From Litomosoides sigmodontis (Eukaryota > Nematoda > Chromadorea > Rhabditida > Onchocercidae), in NCBI GenBank assembly GCA_963070105.1, contig OY718806.1, forward strand, positions 8,660,365 to 8,724,364: DNA of 64,000 nt, in the 5' to 3' direction. A program made the translations under genes and the position numbers. Below the pieces are notes generated by a model. It was not told the DNA's origin and did not search any database. It saw only the letters and a program-made list of their open reading frames with translations. The stretch's first letter is position 1. Each line of letters opens with the position of its first letter. Below, piece after piece: positions 23,780-36,502 of this stretch.

Positions 23780-26700
23780 ATGTTCAACATATTTCTTTCT
23801 CTTTCCTTGTTTTATCAACTATCCCGTCGCAACACTGCACTGTCATTGTTCAGGAATGATTTTATGAGGAATTACATTGAAGATGACCAACGTAAAGTGT
23901 TATTTGATGGTATGAGAATTAAATCAAGTCACACTGTCGTATTCTCATAGATTGAAAAATCTGAGCAAAATAAAAAGGATTTTCAAAAAAATATCCATGA
24001 ATGAAGTCTTACAATAGCGCTAATTTCAATTCGTCGTAGTTTTGAGTCCAAAGTATCTTTCTACTACCACTTATAATCCCTAATGATCCTATTGTGCATT
24101 AAATATAGCAAAACTTCAGATTTTGGTCAGAAGTATCTTCAACCGGAGGATTTCATTCTCGCCGAAATTACGCCAGGTTCTACTGTGTTAAATAAATTTA
24201 ATTGAAAAAAGTTCGATAGGGTCACTTTTTTGAGCTCGAAATTGATCGAAATTGAAATTCTCTTGTATTCATAATTTCCTAGTCATGTGTAATGTTAATG
24301 CATTTCGGGTTTTTCCATTCATTATTCTTTGAGCTTTTTTCCACCACCAGCATTTTCGTATTCCTATGTGGCCAATTAAGGCCAAATTAAGGCTAGAGGT
24401 TAGAGGCCAATTAAGCGCTTCTTCCCCCCAAAGAGATATATTCTATGCATTCTTCACTTTTATACCGTAACATTTGTAAGCGCTGATAATCATGCTAATA
24501 AGATCACACTGGAAAAAAACTGTTTCCATTGCATTATTTAATCATGCATGCACTAATGCTTTGGAAATTTAGTCCAAACAAACCGAAGCCTGTTTTGCAT
24601 CAACATTTTATTTTTATGAGTTAAGGATTCACGCATTATTTACGCTATTTTCGTTTTGTTAAATGCAGTAATATCATTCCATCCGTCATGCATTAAAGAT
24701 GAAATTGGTTCAATGAACATTGAGTAAAATAGCAAGATTCAATAATATACTTACTCAAAAACCACTTTATTTTGTTTTCTATACGTATATCTTAATAAAT
24801 TCCAAAAAAATTTTCAGTAAAGAGAGTTAGCGAGGAACAATTAAGCTCCATTATGAATTCTGAACTCTTTGAGAGTGACATCATGGGAATCGACATATCG
24901 ACAATGATTTTAAGAGATGAACCACTGAATCCATACGATTTATTCAAAATTCCTGTATTTTTTTTTCGTTATTTATGGCAGCATTTGGCAATCAAATTCT
25001 ATTTGAAATTTCAACTATCTATTTTTGCAGTTTAATAGTGCAATAGACACGAAAACATACAAGGACAGGACATGGCCAGGTGGACGAGTACCATACATGT
25101 TGGATAGAGGGATGTCTTTGTTGTGAGTTTCCCTTAGTTTTTTTTTAAAAAAAAGTGAAAAATTAGTAATTATTTCAAGTTATTCAGAGTTTGAAACCAT
25201 AAGAAAATCTTGAAGCATGTATTTAAAATCACTTCCTTTCCGTTACAGCCGGAAAACTGCTATCCCTGTTTTGTTTTTTTCATTTTACCTGTCATTTGTT
25301 GGATTTTTTTACAAAATGAAAGTAGTAAATGAATACATTTGCAGTCAAAGGGTGGCCATTGCACAAGCATTCAATGAATACAGAAATAAAACCTGCATAA
25401 GATTTGTACCAAAAACTGATGATGATTTTGATTACCTTTTTATCAAAAGGAATAAGGACTCTGGGTTTGTTCCTTAACAACATTTTTTCATCAGATACAT
25501 TGATTAACATATGGATTTATATCCTCTATTGATTAATTTTACTTTGACTATGAGTTAAAGTATTCAATCAAACATTTGAAACATTCGCAACAAAAATTTC
25601 CAGTACCTTTCCAGACATACGTTTATATCGGTTGTTTTTGAATTTCTAATACATATTTAATATTCCTAACTATCAGTAAATTAATCCAAATTAACTTAGC
25701 TGTTCGTCATTTGTTGGACGATATGGCGGCAAACAGGCGATATCATTAGACAATAAGTGTTTTGCCAGAGGAGTCATTGAACACGAACTGATGCATTCGA
25801 TTGGATTTTTCCACGAGCATTCACGTACCGATCGCGACAAATACGTGGACATCATAAAAAGAAACATTCGACCCGGTACTCGGTACATTTAAGTTTTGAG
25901 CTCTCCCTTCCCTTTCTTACCCTGACTAAGTCGATCTAGCGTTCACTTTAACTGGATTACTATGGAACCAATGTCAACTGAATCATATTAAAAATTGATA
26001 ACTTCACCTTAAATTAAAACGAATGAGATACAGAATTCACAGCTGAAATTTGTTCTCAAAGTTCAACCTTTATTGAATTATAGGGGCGCTACGAAATTTT
26101 GAAAAATATCCAAGAGGAATTATTGATTCGATGGGGTTACCTTATGATTACGATTCGATCATGCACTATCATAGACACGCATTTTCGAGGAATGGCCTAC
26201 CAACTATTTTACCTAAAGTTGGCAGTTTATTTTGCTGCACTGGGGTCTTTTAAGCAATAGGTGGAATTAAAACGAAACTTCAATGGCTTACGCTGTTGAA
26301 TTTTTAAATGTCTAAACAATCATTACATCAATGTACAGCTTTGTAATCGGTGAGATCAGTGAAATCATACAACAAAGTGGCGTTGGTTTATAATTCCTTT
26401 TCGAAACCGAAAGATTTGAAAATCCAATCAAATTGCTTGTATTTCTTTCGAGTGCTTTACTCTGTAAAAATTTAGAATCGAAGTATAAGAATTGGACAAC
26501 GATACGGATTGAGTGCCATTGATGTGAAAAAGATAAACATGCTTTATAAATGTAATGAATCAGCTGTACCGTCACTGCTACAAAAATCAACAACACCATC
26601 AGCAACAGCATCATCACTGTTGCAAGCAACAAAATCAGCAGCGGTCACTGCTTCTACAGTATCCAATGAAAGAACCACCACAACGGCAACGTTGCCCTCT

Positions 26701-27568
26701 TCTAACAGTAGTGGTCGAACAGGGAATACGATAACAGAAATTCCACTTAGCTCACTGCGGACCAGAAAACCTGTAATCACTGCTTTTGGCGCTATAAAAG
26801 AAAGTGCAAATTTTGCAGGTATTTAATTTTGAAACCGTATCATTAAATTGACACGATCGCAAATTTTCAAAAATGTCACGTAGAACTCAACAGATTTATT
26901 CAAATTCTTTTCGTAAGCATTTAGACGTGATGATCTTAACGGAATAGCTATTTTAATATAAAAAATTTTAATTCGGCATATCAGTCAGCTCCCCTGTCTG
27001 TTCAGGGATGATACCTATATTTCCAACGAAAATAACTCTTTTTCATTACAGTTCACCGCTCTCTCCTACTCTACTAGAAGTAAAGTATTGTTTTTCACTT
27101 CGAGTGTTAATTTTAAAAAACTTCAGTTGTCCTTTTTTAAATTGCAGAGTGTGATGATTTGAACGCACATTGTGAAATGTGGCAACAACTTGGTCATTGC
27201 CAACATTCGCCACAGTATATGGGTCACTATTGCAAAAAAGCCTGCGGACTCTGTCCACCAAAAACTGGTTGGTATTAAAAAGAAGTAAAAATGAGCTAAG
27301 AAATATTAGCAGTGCTATAACATGTTTCTTCAGTTGAATCTTTTTCAAGATAGGGAGATGGTGATGTTCGGCAACTGTTTAATTAAAATTTTTAGATAAA
27401 AATAAGTTAAACCGAAAAGCGCAATTATTACGATGTTTGGACAAGAATTTATTCTGCAGTTATTGGGCAAGCATCGGAGAATGCAATACTGGAAGCAAAT
27501 TTATGATGATATTCTGCAAACGATCTTGTAATAACTGCACAACAAAGGAAAATAGTGCCCAGGAATAA
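23780..27568 (+). CDS. Astacin-family zinc metalloprotease with two ShKT domains (NAS-13/14/15 type)
   Basis: Secreted M12A protease. Nine exons: 23780-23909, 24818-24954, 25031-25122, 25345-25464, 25700-25875, 26084-26217, 26476-26818, 27148-27267, 27396-27568, giving 474 residues with agreeing phases. The N-terminus [14 protein letters not shown] looks like a signal peptide. A propeptide follows to about 95, then [11 protein letters not shown] opens the catalytic domain. The zinc site is [15 protein letters not shown] (His188, Glu189, His192, His198) and the Met-turn is SIMHYH with Met245 and Tyr247. A Ser/Thr/Ala-rich linker (about 290-377) leads to two six-cysteine ShKT modules at 379-413 and 431-465. 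This order matches nematode NAS subgroup with C-terminal ShKT domains. The poly(A) signal is at 27708-27713. The exact NAS orthologue is undecided. Confidence 0.94.
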
Positions 27569-29621
27569 ATGAAGCTAGCAATTCCAATTACATCGTTCAA
27601 TATTTCTATCAGTTACAGCCTGTGGTGGTACTTCCTCAAACGAGTCTATTGAATGAACTTTTGAAACTTACACCCACACCTCCGTGACAATAACTTATTG
27701 TATGAAAAATAAACCGTTAATGCAATGGAGAAATCGAAGAAAATGGTCTTCAGGATGATTCTTTGTCCATTCGCATGTGAAAGCTTTCCAGAAGAGACTG
27801 TTGGCATCAGATTGCCCTGCTTTGTTTAACGCGAGAAAGTTTTCCTAACAACAAATTCGCCTCATTCACATTCCCCGTGAAGTCCTTTTCGGAAAACAAT
27901 TCTGATGCTAGGTGTGTTGAAGACATTTCCGGGGGATTTTCTTGATGCCAGATTATCCTAATTCGTGTCACATCTAAGAATTTTCCGAAGAATGGGCCTA
28001 GTACTGATTGAATTCTTGTAATTCATGTCGATTCGAAACCTTTAGCGAAGATGCTGATCACATTAGTTGTATTGTGACCCATCGTTTGTAACGACCTGTT
28101 CTCAAGTTGACTTCCAAATTGTTCAATCGAGAAAGTCTGTTAAAGTAATTTTTAGCGTACCAAGATGTGGAAGTTGGTAGGCATACGCAAATGCGAGCGA
28201 TACCTTAAATAGCGATTGAAAATTTAGAATAAGCATAGGAGAGAATGCACTGTAGTACTTGGGTTTTTTTTACCAGTACAAAAATAATTTCCATACTAAT
28301 TTTCAACCTGTCTGAGTGTTTATAAAGCATGGGTGGGATGAGATGACAGGGGGGTGCGAGATAGTGCAGCATTTGTGGTAGGCGAGTGATGAAGAGAAGA
28401 CAGAGACTGTAAATCGTTTCTGGTTGGATGTCTGAGGACATTCCTTCTACCTGAGTGTTGTTCGCCGTTCCGCTGTGGTATACGAGAGTGTGCGTAAGGG
28501 GTTGGGTTGGGAGCTGCACATCCTTTTACGGCTCTCACCGCTCGAACTTGCTCAGAACTCGTAAAATTACATATTACGTGAAGCAACTGAGTTCGTTCAA
28601 AGTTTAGCGAAGATTTTCATAAAACTTTTTTACGTTCACTGCTTATTTTGTCTTTGTTTGCTACTGTGCTGCTGTTCATTATCGTAAATTTTACGATCAC
28701 GTAACATTTTCATTCACGTGAAATGATATCGTGATATGAGAAAATAAAGCTACAAGGTAATTGAACTGATGTAAAGTTTTTTGCACACACTTCCACACTC
28801 TAATCACGTTGAAGTATCACCATCTCATACAACGTATGTTCAATACGGTTTGCGTAAGACAGTGCGTTAAAATGTGAGAGAAGCAAAAGTAAAAAATGCT
28901 ACTCTTATGTTGTACACAAAACGAAACAAATGCAATTGATATTGAAAATTTTGGAGAATTTGCAGCATTAAATTTTTAGCACGTGCTACGTGCGAAACGT
29001 CAGGTTTGTAAGGTTAACGCTGGTTTGCTGACTTCTCACAGTTATCTGTTACTGTACGCGTACTGTTTTCAATTATTTGATAGTAATTTAGCAAATTACT
29101 ACTTTTAGAAATGCACACAAAAAATTGAATTCACTGAAAATTTTCAAATAATTTGTAAATGTTATTGACGCAAAACTATTAGCATTAATGTGTTGACCTG
29201 TAATATTACACGTTCAAGCACTCATATTTGTAATCCTTGCATTCAGATAAATTTATCATCACTTGTAGTAGCAAGTGTTTCACAGCTACAAGTTTGCTTG
29301 TCAGAAAATAAAAGTTTTGAATAAAACGCGTCCAATGATTTTAATAAAATTAGCTAAAAATCTTTCCATGTTCGTTTCAGACGTAAAATTGATAAATTTT
29401 CAGGAAAAAGAAATTATATGATAAAGAGTGCAACGGTCTGTTCCAGTTTACCATTTCTGTGTGAACGCGAGCAGTGGGTTTCAGCTCCGGTCAAAGCTGT
29501 TGAATTCCACTACAAGGCTGGTGAAAGTGAGGGAAGAGCGGTTGGTTTTGATGATTGCTGCTTACAATGAGCGTGCTGCATGATTGGTTGTTTGCACGTT
29601 CGTGCGTTCATTAACCTATCT

Positions 29622-29764
29622 ATGCATTACAATAACAACAGATCACATATAATAATGAATATAATAATGAATATAATAAGTAATTCACATATAATAATGA
29701 ATTGTTTAAATTACAACAACAGATCAATTAGTAATTCACATATAATAATGAATTGTCTAAATTG
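29622..29764. repeat. Short tandem/dispersed AT-rich repeat
   Basis: The unit CACATATAATAATGAAT occurs four or so times with partial copies. Two longer copies (about 29680-29712 and 29731-29764) share the extension into AATTGTYTAAATT. Confidence 0.75.
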
Positions 29765-31001
29765 TTTGCTAATTAAGCTATTAACAGTTGGAAATGGTAC
29801 TTGATATGCTAAACGATTTTACTGTAGTTTGTGTGACGGAGATATGGAGATGATTGGATTAGTGGTAAAAAGTTGCATGCATTTTGTTCGTTTATTCCCA
29901 TCAAACATTTTCCTTTCTATTATGGACGAAACGTTTAGCTGTAACAGAATGATAAAATGTAAACTAATTGATATTTGCTAACTTGAACTAATTGAGCAGT
30001 CATTAGGTTATTATCACATGATGTCATCAAGTTAGCTACATAATCCTAAGTGGTTTGTAAGCGGAGCATTATTCCAATCAATACTTCACATTGTTAATGT
30101 GAATTCTATTTTGTTTTGTCATAAATTTTCATTCCTGTTCAGTTTTACATAATTTTTGGTGATCATTTTATATGTATGAAAAGATTTTTCGCAAAGGCGA
30201 TGAGTTTGTGATGAGCAAATTATTAGTCCACAATTTGTAGAGAAGTGCGTTTGCAAGAAAAATCAGAGTGTAAGGAAGAAATGTTCATCGAGATCGGGTT
30301 CTCGTCTGATCAGTTTTCAGACAAATTAGACTAGACAGTTAAATATGACGAATTAAACCTTGCTTATAATTCAGTAAAAAAAAATATGCCTCTGAGATGT
30401 GTACCAAAATGCTACCGCAGAGGCAACATTTAGAAATCTGCTTGTGAGAATTATTTGATTGATGAAATTCCACGCAAACCATCGACTGATTGCTTATTGC
30501 CATTCTGAAACAACAAAGTATGCGAAGTGATGATTTCTGAAAATGTTCAAGCAATTTGCTCTTTGAAAAATCCTACGTTGTTTTAACTGTTGCAGCAGCG
30601 AATTCGGATTACCAGAAACTTAATGAGCAAGTGAGAAAAGGCTCTTACTAAAAGAAATTGGAAGCTCGTACACTAAGTCTTTAAATTTTATCTAACCTAC
30701 TTACCATAACTATATTTAACAACATTACTATGGGAGAATTGAGAAAAAGATACATGAAAACCAAGGATAATAAAACAAGAAGCCCACTTTTTTTCCTTGT
30801 TGTTTCACATTTAAATTATTTGTAGTGTTGCGTTATCTAATCTTATAAGCATCCTGCACATTCCATAAGGGAAAACTTTATTAATTATTGATAGCCTGAT
30901 ATTGTTGTTAATTTATTATATACAAATAAGGTTTTACCACTTTGTGCAATTTTCAAAAAATAACCGGTGAAAATCATCGGACTGATATCATTCATATTTT
31001 T

Positions 31002-31003
31002 AG
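31002..31003 (+). promoter_or_regulatory. Candidate trans-splice acceptor of the SWT1-like gene
   Basis: A polypyrimidine ATATTTTTAG acceptor ends 29 bases before the ATG at 31033. The frame is open through it, so an upstream exon cannot be fully excluded. Confidence 0.4.
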
Positions 31004-31032
31004 AAAATATCACTGGCAGCAAGTGGGCTAAT

Positions 31033-33954
31033 ATGGATTTAGTTGCCAGAGATGCGCAATCCTGCGGACAGCGAAATGTTTTGCATTCAAATCCTAGGCA
31101 CGAAGTTCGTGAATTTAAATTTTATGTATCGAAATTTTCCTCTTTTATGTTTAGCATTTTCATTAATTACCTCATGTTCCTTGTAATTGCTGGACAGCAT
31201 ATTGAATTATTGCATGCAATTTAATTCACACTTTCTATCACATGTTATCTCATTCGTGTTTTCCCAAATGTTAAGGTATTCAAGATTATTTAATGATCAA
31301 CATCATTATTTGTTTTTTGATGATAGCCATATTTCTGTTGTTGAAATCGTTGTAAAAACAAGATTACGGATTTGGAGCCTCAAACGAACAAATTTCACTG
31401 TATAATAGCCTTAAGTGTATGTTGCAGATTTTTTAAAGTCATATCGGTGTTTTTAGGGCATTAAAAATGTAAGGAACTATTCACGAGCTAGCAGAGAGAA
31501 AATAAATTCTGATATAATGCTGATTGTATTTGATACGAGTGGTCTCCTTCGTGATGTAACTTTGCTGCCTCTCTGCATCAAACGTATGCTTCATTATTTC
31601 CTTGTCCAGAATTCTGTTGAAATTATTTGATTAAAGGAATGAATTCATCCTTGCAACTGTTCTAAATGCATTATAAGATTGTGCCTTTACACTGTTCTGT
31701 TCAAGAAGTTATTCAGTTAAGAATTTACAGCTATCCGATAACGTAACAAATTCTTGCTCCTACTGTACACTTTTTTACAGGACTTTGTCATGTGCTTATT
31801 CCATATACTGTTGTGAGAGAATTGGAAGGACTAAAAAAAGCTGTAAGTCGATCACGTTGAAGTGATAAGAGCAACGATACTTGTCTATCCTCTGCTCTCT
31901 TCTGAAAACACGGGCGAAAGTGTTCTAACAATGCTGGACAAATTTTATTTTAATTTTTTTAAAAATTTTATCACTGATAATTTTTTATCGTGAAGCATTT
32001 CCTCGTGCAGGAGCTTACGAAATTGAAAAGAAAAGTTGCTGAAACAAATGGATTTTTGAATAAGTACAAAGAGAATGGATGTCGTTATTTTCATGTCGAA
32101 AATATGCGTGAGGTATTTATTCAATTTCAGTTAGACAGTAGGTAATTTTGGTTCCAAATTCTTGGTTATCATCCCATTCTGCTCCAATTTTCATTATTTC
32201 TAAGTGTAAATGTGAGACACTACTATCTCACTTAGCATTTTTCTTATTTTCATGTACCTTTTTTTGAGGCTTGTTTTGGTGTAAAAGAATTCGGATGCGA
32301 AAACAATGATGATGTAATCTTAAAATGCGCATTCACTGCAGCCAAAAAATGTTAGTACTTGTGTTTTTTTTTCTCTTTGTTAATTTCCATAAATATGTGA
32401 AAGTAAATTCATTCTCCTATTAAATTCCTCTGATTAATCAATTTCAGTTCAATTCATTATCATTTTCATTCACAAAAATTATTCAAACAATTTTATCAAC
32501 CTTATTCGGTCGTTTTTTTTGCCATTCAATCACACATGATGATGAATTATAGGTGACATACTCTACTTATTATTTTTTGTAAAAAAAATTGCCTGATTAA
32601 TATATTTTAATATTTTAGACAAAGATGAACGAGTGTTTGTAGTACTCGTAACCAATGACAAAAATCTTGCGCTAAAATCAATTGCACATGGTGTCTTTAC
32701 AGTTGATAAAAGGGTATAAACTTGATTGTTGCGTGTCGAGGTTTTTTTTTGTAGGCCTTTCTTAAATGCTATTTTTTATTTATTTTGTGTATGTGCATAG
32801 CTACAATTTGTCATGCATCAGATTGTTCGATGTTTGCTTAAATATTTAACAGTGATATAAACGTAAGCTACAACTGAAATTAGCCGTGATTTCTTGTCCA
32901 CCTGTTAGTTTAACCGTTAATTGACTGAGATCTTAAGACAACTACTTGCTATTTTTTTAATTGAATCTTATGTAAACTTTTGTTGCTGTTCATTGCACTT
33001 GTTCACATTAACTGCTTCCATATTAGATCTATATAATGATCCAGTCAAAAGTGATCTTTCTTAATGAGAATTTTTTTAAACATTGTGGATGCTTATTTAC
33101 TGTGATTTGATCTGAAGTTCGGTTGTGATTAATTAATGCAACTAATTAATTTCTTCGTAATAGCTTCCAAATAGCACTATTTGGCAATATTTTAGGAATT
33201 GCTCAATGTGTTAATGATTAGAACAGTAGGAAGTAGAAAAAAACTACCGTTAGCAGCAGAACCTACGATATGGCAATTGTTGCAATACAAGTTAGCAACG
33301 AAGGCAGCGAAGACTACTCGACGAAACTCGCCGCAACACAAATTTGCAAAAATTCCCACGCCGCGAAACGTGCGTGATTATGCACATTCCAGAAATCGCA
33401 ACTCTAAAGCGGTGATGAATTTTGTTGCTCCCTGCTGGTTTCAGAATTATTCATTCGCAGGATTTGCATCACTAGAATTCATGCAGCCATTTGAAATTTC
33501 AATCCTTCTACGAAACAACTTGCTTCTGATTCCAAACACATTTTACATGTCTTCCTGGAATGAACCATTAACTGCCGTTCAGCCAGTGATTTTTCCAATC
33601 ACATTTGAAATGTTTGCCCTAATGGTAAGCAACTTCAATTCATTTAAACATTCATTTTAATTAACTAATGCAATCAATCGAATTATTTAACTTGTAATAT
33701 AATTTACACAATGAGCAATTTTTTGTATTCTTATGTGAATTAAAAAAAAAGACTTTGTGATTAGTTGAAAATCCTGAAAATAAAGTTAGGATTCATTAAG
33801 GATGAAGCAAGCTATGTGCTTATTTCGTTTTGACATCAATTCGATGCGATGTCTGATCTAAATTTGGAAAATTGTTTTCATAGATCATGAAAACTTTAGA
33901 AGTTAATCTTAATTTTTTCAGAAATATTTGGCCGAAAATGATCGAACTGACTGA
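31033..33954 (+). CDS. SWT1-like PIN-domain endoribonuclease
   Basis: Relative of SWT1, the nuclear endoribonuclease that cuts transcripts stalled at the nuclear pore in yeast. Eight exons: 31033-31104, 31457-31583, 31781-31842, 32011-32112, 32269-32350, 32619-32713, 33196-33624, 33922-33954, giving 333 residues with agreeing phases. The PIN fold (about 46-175) shows all four acidic positions: Asp50 in LIVFDTSG, Glu80 in IPYTVVRELEGLKK, Asp135/136 in ENNDDVILKC and Asp162 in VTNDKNLALKS. The first is DTS rather than the usual DTN. A C-terminal domain follows, partly encoded by the 429-base exon 7, with a basic segment and then hydrophobic helices. It lacks the long N-terminal region of vertebrate SWT1. 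A poly(A) signal lies at 34082-34087. Exon 2 has an alternative donor 25 bases after its Asp codon, but the chosen one keeps the PIN helix. Confidence 0.82.
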
Positions 33955-35413
33955 TACGAATTTGAAAATCAAAAGAAGAATATGCATATTTTACTTTTAA
34001 TGATTAATTCTTTTTTCGTCCAAAATATTTTTGAAATTTTTCTTTCCCTTTCTTAATGCATTGTTGTTACTGCCTGAAATTAATAAAGCATGTAATTTGA
34101 AATTTTATTAACACCTGAGAAATACCGTATTAAGCTCTTCGCTGAATCAAAATTTTCAAGTTATTCTGCATATATTTTTTTTGCCCCATTCTGTTCTTTT
34201 TTGCCTTGCTCTTTCTATTTCAAACCTCTTCTGTAAGTGAAACTACTGTATTATGAGATAAATTTTTTTTTTGAGATGAATCGAATTAATTGATCGTTGA
34301 CAATCTAGCAAGGACATTGTGATCTCTTTGTTTATTTCGCTATATAAATCAGCACTTCTTTTTCTCAACTTATAAAGAATATTTAGTGGGCAATAAAGCA
34401 TCATATTTAATAGAAATAATTTCTGCCAAGAGCAGATTACCATTTCTGCTCTGCAAATCTTCCCTGCACTACATTTCCTATCGATTCGTTCGTTTCCATT
34501 TTTTAAAGCGGTGATAATAAATAAATTCACAAAATACACTCCACCTTTCCATTTACGTAACTGCCTCCATTCAGGTAGGCGTATATCAATTGTTACAATT
34601 GCAAATTTTTCAAATTCAACATAACTAACACCTTGATTAGATACCACACACGAGGAAGAAGTCATTCATGTTAATCAAAAGATGAAATTTGATGATTGAT
34701 TTTTTGTGAATTTGTTTCGAAACATTAAAAAAATATTCCGATGACTGCAAATAATACTGATGGAGTGTTCTTCTCTTCCATCTTTTCGCTCTGGTTAGTC
34801 GGAATTTTTCTGAGAAAGCAAAAAAGGATATAAAACTGCATGTTTAAAATTTCAAATAAAAAGGAATGAAATGGAATGAAAAACAAAGTGACAATATTTA
34901 AATAAATTTTTATTCGACAGTTATGTGACACGCATTATAGGGAACATGATAAGAAATTTATGGTTGTGTGCAAATAATTTCCTATGATTGCAAATAAGAA
35001 ATATAAAGCAAGTAATCGAAATTCACTTCTTTTGTTTACAGTAGAACAATGTGTACAGTATAAAACATGTGTTCATCATATATGCTTCCGTACATCGTCA
35101 ATGAAATGTACTTAGCACAAAGAAAATATACTTTTTTCTTTTCTTTCGGTTGAAAGATAATCTTGTTAGTGTCGAAAATGTATTTAATTCATCCCTTTTT
35201 TGTCCTATTTCAAAATTAGGAGCAATTGATTGGAACTTAATATTAATTGATATTACAGGGCATGTTTTTATCAAGTGATCTAAATAATATCGATTGTGTA
35301 AACATGCGAATTAATTCCGGTCCCCAAAAATAATAGGTAAAAGTACCTGAGGATGCACACTCTGCAGTTTAAATTACACAGATAAAATATTGACAAGAGA
35401 ATTGTCCGAAATT
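33955..35413. other. Intergenic region between convergent genes
   Basis: Between the SWT1-like gene (+) and the zinc-finger gene (-). It contains one long minus-strand open frame (34243-34665), described separately. Otherwise AT-rich with nothing recognisable. Confidence 0.5.
34243..34665 (-). CDS. Hypothetical 140-residue open reading frame
   Basis: An intronless frame starting MTSSSCVVSNQGVSY on the minus strand, with an aromatic and basic middle part including RLPEWRQLRKWKGG, and a hydrophobic stretch near residues 82-98. I do not recognise it. In this AT-rich sequence 140 codons without a stop is longer than most chance frames, yet genes here are usually split by introns, and no trans-splice acceptor stands out. 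It could be chance. Confidence 0.2.
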   Translation of the reverse strand: MTSSSCVVSNQGVSYVEFEKFAIVTIDIRLPEWRQLRKWKGGVYFVNLFIITALKNGNERIDRKCSAGKICRAEMVICSWQKLFLLNMMLYCPLNILYKLRKRSADLYSEINKEITMSLLDCQRSINSIHLKKKIYLIIQ

Positions 35414-36502
35414 TTAATACGCATTAGAGTAATTCGTGGGCGGGAAGCATTCCATGACTTTCTCAAAAAAGAACTGCAGAACTTCATCCGGTACACCTGT
35501 CACGAATAGACTGGAACCCACACAACCGTGTGTTGCTCTGGCATGAGCTACCACATCCGGAATACGAAAAGCAGCAAAATCACAGCGTGTGCACTGGAAG
35601 GGATATTGATCGCCTACTTGGACTGACCACGACAGATGTAGCCATGCATGAATTTCCAGGAACTTTTTCAACACCTGAAAATGAACGATCTAGTAAAATT
35701 ATAATAGCGGAGTGCTGAGAGGAGGAAAGGAAGAGATGGAAGAGAAGTGGAATTAAATTCACTGAAGTACCCGCGCGCCGCAAATTGAGCAACAGAGTTC
35801 AGGCTCGTTACGAGCAACTTCCTCGGTATAACCGTAAAAGCGACGATGGCATGAAACGGTGGAAACGATCATTTCGGTCTGACTTTGCACAAAAATTGTA
35901 CCTACAAAAATGCAAAAAACAATGACCTGCAGAAAGGAAACATCTATACCATAAATGACTATTTTAATAACTGCTATTCTCAAAAGACAAAGCATGATAG
36001 AAGTTTGGTGGCACACTATGAACCTTGAATAGAAAAAAATTTCACTTCACAAATACCAACGCTTATAAAACTATACAGATATGAAGCTATTTCATCTCAA
36101 TATCTCAAATTTCACCATTCAACTTAATATCTTGCTTACTGTAACAAATTCATACGGTATGCTATACCGTATAAAATTTACGGTATGGTAGAATCAGAAT
36201 ATGATCCTAGCACACTGAGCACTGTATGGTGCACGATGCAAGATTTAACCTGTAGTTTCGCTCCGCAGATGTGTGCTAAAGTCAGCATAGCTTCCTGATC
36301 GGCTAGCAGACATCCTGGTTTGAGGCGTTGGATATGTGGTGCCAAATAAAGCTCGCCTGACCGAATTTGGAATAGCTTGCTGGCATGCTTGATTGGGTGG
36401 AATCGGTGATGACCGCGGTGGAATTCCGTTCGCTGACCTTCCAAAGTTTATTTGTTGCATGGGCTTCTGTGACGAGCGTCCACCTACCTGCAACAATTTC
36501 AT
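35414..36502 (-). CDS. Uncharacterised protein with two C2H2-type zinc fingers
   Basis: Three minus-strand exons, 36250-36502, 35771-35901 and 35414-35674, join in phase to 214 residues. The N-terminal third is Pro/Ser/Arg-rich and looks disordered. Two fingers follow. The first is CSICGARVLKKFLEIHAWLH (Cys122, Cys125, His137, His141), with 11 rather than 12 residues between Cys and His and an intron inside it. The second has Cys156, Cys159, His172 and His177. An extra CCxxC/CH pair (Cys102, Cys121) lies upstream. A C-terminal helix rich in Phe follows. I know no family for it. The start is uncertain: the ATG at 36502 lies 11 bases upstream of an acceptor-like TTGCAG, and trans-splicing there would move the start to an ATG 33 bases further in. 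Confidence 0.6.

Larger units (their letters stand above)
27569..31032. other. Intergenic region before the SWT1-like gene
   Basis: The left part is the astacin 3' UTR. A short tandem array lies at 29622-29764. Minus-strand frames of 88 and 104 codons near 28205-28586 overlap each other and carry no recognisable domain. No other gene seen. Confidence 0.55.

Noticed and set aside
26544..26780. Minus-strand frame opposite the astacin linker
   Set aside because: Antisense of the Ser/Thr-rich linker exon.
36178..36444. Second open frame over zinc-finger gene exon 1
   Set aside because: It does not join in phase with the finger exons; the other frame does.
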